The notes under the pieces were generated by a model that saw only the letters and a list, made by a program, of their open reading frames with translations, did not search any database and was not told the DNA's origin. Positions 6,553 to 10,601 of a stretch of DNA of 10,601 bases are shown here, in pieces. The translations under genes were made by a program, and so were the position numbers. The number at the start of each line of letters is the position of its first letter. Within the stretch, counting starts at the first letter, position 1. This stretch comes from Nitrospinae bacterium CG22_combo_CG10-13_8_21_14_all_47_10 (lineage in GTDB: Bacteria > Nitrospinota > Nitrospinia > Nitrospinales > VA-1). Location of the stretch: assembly GCA_002786505.1 (NCBI GenBank), contig PCTK01000191.1, forward strand, positions 1 through 10,601, in the 5' to 3' direction.

Positions 6553-7257
6553 ATGGCAACGAAAAAAAAAGCAGGGAAAAAAGCGGCAAAAAAAGTCGTA
6601 AAAAAGAAGGTTTCAAAAAAGAAAAAGGTTGCGGCTAAGAAGAAAGTTGCGGCTAAAAAACCCGTGAAAGCAAAAAAGCCAGTAAAGGCTAAGAAAACTG
6701 TAAAACCAGCAAAAAAGGTTCAGAGAAAAGCTGTGGCAAAAAAAACTTCCCCAAAAAAGAAATCCGCAGTTCCGGCAGTAAAGAAAACGGCTAAAGTTAC
6801 GCTGAAAAAGGGCAAAGCTTCGCCCGCAAAGACCACCCCAAATAAAAAGAAAGCTAAAACCCCCAGTGTTAAGCCGGGCAAGTTGCGCCTGGTCAAGCAG
6901 GAGCACCCTCATTTGGATCCCGCAGTCGCTAAAATTCGTGAACGGCTTATTACCAACCGAGCTGAATTATTGAGGTTGATACAGGCATCACAGTCTGTCG
7001 AACGTGATGCCGGAGACTTGACATTCAGCAACGAAATTGACCTTGCCTCAAGTCTTGAGGGGAGGGAAATGACTTTTCAATTGACCAGTAGGGACCGCAA
7101 TGAACTCAAGTTAATTGAAGAAGCATTATTCAGAATCAACAACGGTAGTTATGGGGAATGTGAATCCTGCGAAAAGAAGATCAGCCTGAAGCGTCTGCAA
7201 ATTATGCCGTTGACCTCGTTATGCATTGAATGTCAGGAGGCCGCAGAAAATCTTTAA
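6553..7257 (+). CDS. DksA/TraR-type zinc-finger protein with long histone-H1-like Lys/Ala/Pro N-terminal tail
   Basis: The 234-residue product joins two parts. Residues 1-110 are a very basic, disordered Lys/Ala/Pro/Val tail with short internal repeats (KKKVAA twice, KKPVKA twice), like bacterial histone-H1-like proteins that bind DNA non-specifically. Residues about 122-234 are a DksA/TraR domain: a helical coiled-coil hairpin (LDPAVAKIRERLITNRAELLR, then LTSRDRNELKLIEEAL) and a C4 zinc finger C203-x2-C206-x17-C224-x2-C227. DksA-family proteins enter the RNA polymerase secondary channel and modulate initiation. The coiled-coil tip motif DxxDxA reads N160-E-I-D163-L-A165, so the first Asp is Asn. 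AGGAG (6540-6544) sits eight bases before the ATG. The 5' part is A-rich (A9 at 6562-6570). It converges on secA with seven bases between stops. Nucleoid-linked regulation is inference. Confidence 0.93.
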   Translation: MATKKKAGKKAAKKVVKKKVSKKKKVAAKKKVAAKKPVKAKKPVKAKKTVKPAKKVQRKAVAKKTSPKKKSAVPAVKKTAKVTLKKGKASPAKTTPNKKKAKTPSVKPGKLRLVKQEHPHLDPAVAKIRERLITNRAELLRLIQASQSVERDAGDLTFSNEIDLASSLEGREMTFQLTSRDRNELKLIEEALFRINNGSYGECESCEKKISLKRLQIMPLTSLCIECQEAAENL

Positions 7258-7264
7258 TAGCCCT

Positions 7265-9826
7265 TTACTGGCCGTGGCACTTTTTATATTTCTTACCGCT
7301 CCCACAAGGGCAGGGATCATTCCGACCAACCTTATCCTCATCACGCCGAACAGTTACCGGCTTTTCCAGCACTTCCTGACCGCCCCGGTGCTCAACAACC
7401 TGCTGGGGTTTGCTGATAAGTTCCTCAGGAACTTCTACTTCCTGATTAACCTGAACCTTGAACAAATATTCCGTAATTTCTTCTTTGATGCGTGTCATCA
7501 TTTGACTAAACAGTTCAAACCCTTCCTTCTTATATTCCGTAAGTGGGTTTTTCTGCGCATAGCCACGCAAACCGATTCCTTCTTTAAGGTGATCCATTCC
7601 CAGCAGATGATCTTTCCAGAGAGAATCGAGAATTTGAAGCATGATGACTTTTTCAATATGGCGCATGAAGTCAGGATCAATGCCTGCTTCCTTTGCCTCA
7701 TAGGCTCGTGTTATCGCCTCCATCAGGGCATCATGCAGTTTTTCCCTGTTGCAATCTTTCAACTCCAACCTGGTGTCCCCTTGAAGGAGCAGTTCATGAT
7801 CGGCAGATTTTTCGATGTGTACCGCAAACTGCCTTTCCAGCAATTCATTCAAACCTTCAATATCCCATTCTTCCGGAAATATCTTTTCAGGAGCAATATC
7901 AGCCAGCGCATCATCCACCACCTCGTCCGCCATATCCATTAAAGTTTCTTTCGGATTTTCCGTATTGATGATTTCCCTGCGCAATGCATAAAGAACCTCT
8001 CTCTGACGATTCATGACATCGTCGTATTCCAGAAGATGTTTGCGAATATCAAAGTTATGCGCTTCCACTTTTTTCTGGGCATTAGCAACCGCCTTCGAGA
8101 CCATGGCATGCTCAATGGGTTGCCCATTTTCCATACCTAACCGGGCCATCAAGGGAGAAATTTTATCGGACCCGAAAATTCGCAGTAAATCATCCTCAAG
8201 ACTGAGATAAAAACGGGAAGACCCTTTATCCCCTTGTCGTCCAGAACGTCCCCGCAACTGGTTGTCAATGCGTCGACTTTCGTGACGTTCGGTTCCGAGA
8301 ATATGGAGCCCCCCCAGTTCGGGAATGCCCTCGCCCAAGACAATATCTGTACCCCTTCCAGCCATGTTTGTCGCAATGGTAACGGCCCCTGGCTGACCGG
8401 CCTGGGCAATGATTTCAGCCTCTTGTTCATGATGTTTGGCGTTTAAAACACTATGTTTGATGCCGGCTTTTTTTAAATTCCTGCTTAAAAGCTCTGATTT
8501 TTCAATAGATATGGTTCCCACCAGAACAGGTCTTTTTATCGCATTCAACTCGCGGATCTCTTCGATGGCGGCAGAAAATTTTTCCTTTTCGGTTCTATAA
8601 ATCAAGTCGGGATAATCTACACGAATCATGGGCTGATTGGTGGGAACAACGACAACTTCGAGGTTATAAATCGAACTGAATTCTTCCGCCTCCGTGTCCG
8701 CGGTTCCAGTCATGCCTGAGAGTTTTTCATACATACGGAAATAGTTTTGAAAGGTAATACTTGCAAGAGTCTGGTTTTCGTTTTCAATTTTAACGCCCTC
8801 TTTCGCTTCCAAAGCCTGGTGTAATCCGTCACTGTAGCGCCTTCCCGACATCATGCGACCGGTAAACTCGTCGATAATGACGACTTCTCCATCTTTTACC
8901 ACATAGTCCACCTCATTTTTGAACAGGGCATGCGCTTTAACAGCCTGATTCAAGCAATGAAGAGTTTCAATATTAGTCGGGTCGTACAGGTTTTCGATGT
9001 TCAACAATTTTTCCATGAGGACAATACCCTCTTCCGTCAAGGAAGCGGTCCTGGCTTTTTCGTCGACTATATAATGCTCTTCTTTTTTCAGTTTGGGGAC
9101 AAGTTGATTCACCTTATAGTACTTGTCCGTGGACTGCTCCGCTGGACCGGAAATGATCAAAGGTGTCCGGGCTTCATCAATTAAAATACTATCCACCTCA
9201 TCCACAATGGCAAAGTTCAATTCCCGCTGAACCATTTGTTCTTTCGCGAACTTCATGTTGTCGCGAAGAAAATCGAACCCAAATTCATTATTGGTGCCAT
9301 AAAGCACATCTGCGGCATAGGCCGCCTTTCTTTCATCTTCTGGAATATTGTGATAGATCATCCCCACAGACAAGCCCAGAAACTTGTAGACCTTCCCCAT
9401 CCACTCACTGTCACGGGTAGCCAGGTAGTCGTTCACCGTTACAACATGGACTCCCTTTCCCGGCAAGGCATTCAAGTATACCGGCAAAGTCGCCATCAGG
9501 GTTTTCCCTTCCCCCGTTTTCATTTCCGCTATTTTTCCTTCATGCAGGACCACTCCACCTATGAGTTGCACATCAAAGTGACGCATTCCAAGCGTCCTCC
9601 AACTGGCTTCGCGGACCACCGCAAATGCCTCGGGCAAAATATCTTCCAGGGTAGCACCCTTGGACAACCTGTCTTTCAACTCGGGTGTTTTGGCTTTGAG
9701 TTGATCGTCAGAGAGAGCCTTGATCTCATCTTCCAGGGCGTTCACAGCATCCACATAACTCTGAATCCGTTTGATCTCGCGATCATTACGGGTACCCACT
9801 AATTTCTTAATGAAACCAAACACCAT
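7265..9826 (-). CDS. secA: Preprotein translocase ATPase subunit SecA
   Basis: SecA is the ATPase motor that pushes preproteins through the SecYEG channel in the inner membrane. From the ATG at 9826 the product has 853 residues (E. coli 901). Motifs: N-terminus VGTRNDRE; Walker A TGEGKT with K108, the same number as E. coli; DEVDSILIDEARTP (209-222); second nucleotide-binding domain GTISIEKSE (437-445), AGRGTDIVLGEG (489-500) and QLRGRSGRQGD (523-533); helical scaffold LDSLWKDHLLGMDHLKEGIG (733-752); C-terminal zinc site CPCGSGKKYKKCH (C839, C841, C850, H851), which in E. coli contacts SecB and ribosomes. AGGA (9833-9836) lies six bases before this ATG. A GTG at 9880 would add 18 residues absent from the family. 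The gene is intact. It lies downstream of the M23 peptidase, and its stop is seven bases from that of the convergent DksA-like gene. Confidence 0.99.
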   Translation of the reverse strand: MVFGFIKKLVGTRNDREIKRIQSYVDAVNALEDEIKALSDDQLKAKTPELKDRLSKGATLEDILPEAFAVVREASWRTLGMRHFDVQLIGGVVLHEGKIAEMKTGEGKTLMATLPVYLNALPGKGVHVVTVNDYLATRDSEWMGKVYKFLGLSVGMIYHNIPEDERKAAYAADVLYGTNNEFGFDFLRDNMKFAKEQMVQRELNFAIVDEVDSILIDEARTPLIISGPAEQSTDKYYKVNQLVPKLKKEEHYIVDEKARTASLTEEGIVLMEKLLNIENLYDPTNIETLHCLNQAVKAHALFKNEVDYVVKDGEVVIIDEFTGRMMSGRRYSDGLHQALEAKEGVKIENENQTLASITFQNYFRMYEKLSGMTGTADTEAEEFSSIYNLEVVVVPTNQPMIRVDYPDLIYRTEKEKFSAAIEEIRELNAIKRPVLVGTISIEKSELLSRNLKKAGIKHSVLNAKHHEQEAEIIAQAGQPGAVTIATNMAGRGTDIVLGEGIPELGGLHILGTERHESRRIDNQLRGRSGRQGDKGSSRFYLSLEDDLLRIFGSDKISPLMARLGMENGQPIEHAMVSKAVANAQKKVEAHNFDIRKHLLEYDDVMNRQREVLYALRREIINTENPKETLMDMADEVVDDALADIAPEKIFPEEWDIEGLNELLERQFAVHIEKSADHELLLQGDTRLELKDCNREKLHDALMEAITRAYEAKEAGIDPDFMRHIEKVIMLQILDSLWKDHLLGMDHLKEGIGLRGYAQKNPLTEYKKEGFELFSQMMTRIKEEITEYLFKVQVNQEVEVPEELISKPQQVVEHRGGQEVLEKPVTVRRDEDKVGRNDPCPCGSGKKYKKCHGQ

Positions 9827-9999
9827 CTCAAATCCTGATTTAACTTTTGGAATTAAAAATATCGCAACACAAGGAATCACAGCCCCTGACCATCAAGGGC
9901 AACCCTCGCTCATAAAAGGATACACACAGAAAAGTTCGTGATATCGGTGGGGGAAAAATGACTCAAAACCTGGCGATTCAATAATCGCCAAAGGATAAC
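9827..9999 (-). other. Intergenic region between M23 gene and secA
   Basis: These 173 bases hold the hairpin at 9971-9990 and the secA Shine-Dalgarno (AGGA, 9833-9836). No small ORF resembling SecM is seen. TTGCGA followed 18 bases later by TTAAAT, just before the Shine-Dalgarno, is the only -35/-10-like pair noticed; it would leave almost no leader, so it is not called as a promoter. Confidence 0.5.
9971..9990 (-). terminator. Perfect 8-bp stem-loop after the M23 peptidase gene, possible intrinsic terminator
   Basis: TGGCGATT and AATCGCCA pair perfectly around a four-base loop, beginning ten bases after the M23 stop codon. On the - strand it is followed by GGTTTTGAG, so the T tract is only four long and offset by two bases. 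It would be a weak intrinsic terminator, or a 3'-end stabilising hairpin, separating the M23 gene from secA. The hairpin is certain; its role is not. Confidence 0.45.
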
Positions 10000-10601
10000 C
10001 TACTCTTCTAAAATATAATTCTTAGGGCTGACCGGCACACCGTTGAGCAACACTTCGTAATGGAGGTGAGGCCCCGTACTCCGCCCTGTATTTCCTACCA
10101 GGGAAACAACCTGCCCTCTCTTAACGCGGTCTCCGACTTTAACCAAATGCTTGGAATTATGACCATAACGGGTAACAATGCCATAACCATGGTCGACTTC
10201 AACCAGATTACCATAACCATTCTCTCTGCCTTCGATCACAACCACGCCATCCGCCGTAGCACGCACCGGCGCTCCAGCCCGGGCCGCAATGTCCCAACCT
10301 TCATGCCTTTCCCTCAAACCTGTAAAAGGAGATTTTCGAAAACCAAAATTGGAAGTTACCCAACCGCGAGTCGGCCAGATTGAAGGGGTTGAAGAAAGAA
10401 AAGATTTTTGATTCTTAAAAAAATCATCCAGTTCCTGAAAACTGATGCTCTGAATTTTAGCCTGGCGGCTTAAGTGGTCCACCCCATTGGACAATCGATC
10501 CACCATACTAGCCGCACCTCGCCCCATAGCCGTGGTGAAACTGTTGGTGCTCAAACCATAAGGTCCACCAACACCCCAATTTTTCTCAACAGATTTTGGA
10601 G
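10000..10601 (-). CDS. M23 (LytM-type) zinc metallopeptidase, 5' end outside window
   Basis: M23 enzymes cut peptidoglycan cross-bridges or stem peptides in the periplasm, or act as activators of amidases when degenerate. The frame stays open to the right edge: 15 codons (including NWGVGGPYG) precede the TTG at 10554, so the N-terminus, presumably with a membrane anchor or signal, is missing. Numbering from that TTG: a short helical linker (about 10-50), WPTRGWVTSNFGFR (60-73), then the Zn/catalytic set H84-x3-D88 (HEGWDIAA), H132 (YGH) and H163-x-H165 (GPHLHYEV), with KVGDRVKRGQVVSLVGNTG between. All key residues are present, so it is predicted to be an active hydrolase rather than an EnvC/NlpD-like activator. 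It lies upstream of secA on the same strand, with a hairpin and 173 bases between them. Confidence 0.94.
   Translation of the reverse strand, partial: PKSVEKNWGVGGPYGLSTNSFTTAMGRGAASMVDRLSNGVDHLSRQAKIQSISFQELDDFFKNQKSFLSSTPSIWPTRGWVTSNFGFRKSPFTGLRERHEGWDIAARAGAPVRATADGVVVIEGRENGYGNLVEVDHGYGIVTRYGHNSKHLVKVGDRVKRGQVVSLVGNTGRSTGPHLHYEVLLNGVPVSPKNYILEE

Noticed and set aside
7226..7942. 238-codon open frame on + strand opposite secA
   Set aside because: It lies antisense to the conserved SecA C-terminal half, overlaps the end of the DksA-like gene, has no ribosome site and resembles no family; it is a shadow of secA.
9236..9802. 188-codon open frame on + strand opposite the secA 5' region
   Set aside because: It is antisense to the SecA Walker A region, where coding constraint is fully explained by secA.
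9827..9880. Upstream GTG extension of SecA by 18 residues
   Set aside because: The extra residues are absent from the SecA family, and the ATG at 9826 has a well-placed AGGA.
1..10601. Search for CRISPR, tRNA/rRNA, insertion sequence, toxin-antitoxin or defence genes
   Set aside because: No spaced direct repeats, tRNA-like cloverleaf, transposase motif or defence-type domain was seen; every long frame is explained by housekeeping families.

Overview
The window is an ordinary, gene-dense bacterial chromosome segment at roughly 45-50% G+C by eye. It carries ten protein genes. There is no RNA gene, insertion sequence, prophage or CRISPR array, and no gene-free stretch longer than about 200 bases. 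SecA with a zinc-binding tail, a DjlA-type J protein, a DksA/TraR-type zinc-finger protein and an M23 peptidase next to secA all point to a Gram-negative bacterium. The long Lys/Ala/Pro-rich tail on the DksA-like protein and the Geobacter-like spacing of its zinc-finger half suggest Nitrospinota, Nitrospirota or former Deltaproteobacteria. That assignment is inference only.

Layout. Bases 1-5213 (+ strand) hold five co-directional genes: the 3' part of selO (protein adenylyltransferase), a small unrecognised protein, thiL (thiamine-monophosphate kinase), and two tandem CNNM/CorC-type membrane proteins whose stop and start codons overlap. Facing them on the - strand is a DjlA-like TerB/J-domain membrane co-chaperone (about 5210-5932), whose stop overlaps the last CorC stop by four bases. 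A short divergent intergenic region follows, then a Dabb-domain protein (6065-6355, +) and a DksA/TraR zinc-finger protein with a histone-H1-like basic tail (6553-7257, +). secA (7265-9826, -) ends seven bases from that gene, and upstream of secA lies an M23 peptidase (- strand) that runs off the right edge of the window.

How the genes fit together. No single pathway links them. The themes are housekeeping and envelope functions: protein export (SecA), cell-wall remodelling (M23), divalent-cation transport (CorC pair), membrane co-chaperone (DjlA-like), redox-linked AMPylation (SelO), thiamine cofactor synthesis (ThiL) and RNA-polymerase or nucleoid control (DksA-like fusion). Both convergent gene pairs leave no room for a terminator between them.

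I did not find a new defence or mobile system. The observations most worth checking are the basic-tail/DksA fusion with its altered tip motif, the loss in SelO of the cysteine that forms the redox disulfide in E. coli, and the divergent tandem CorC paralogues.
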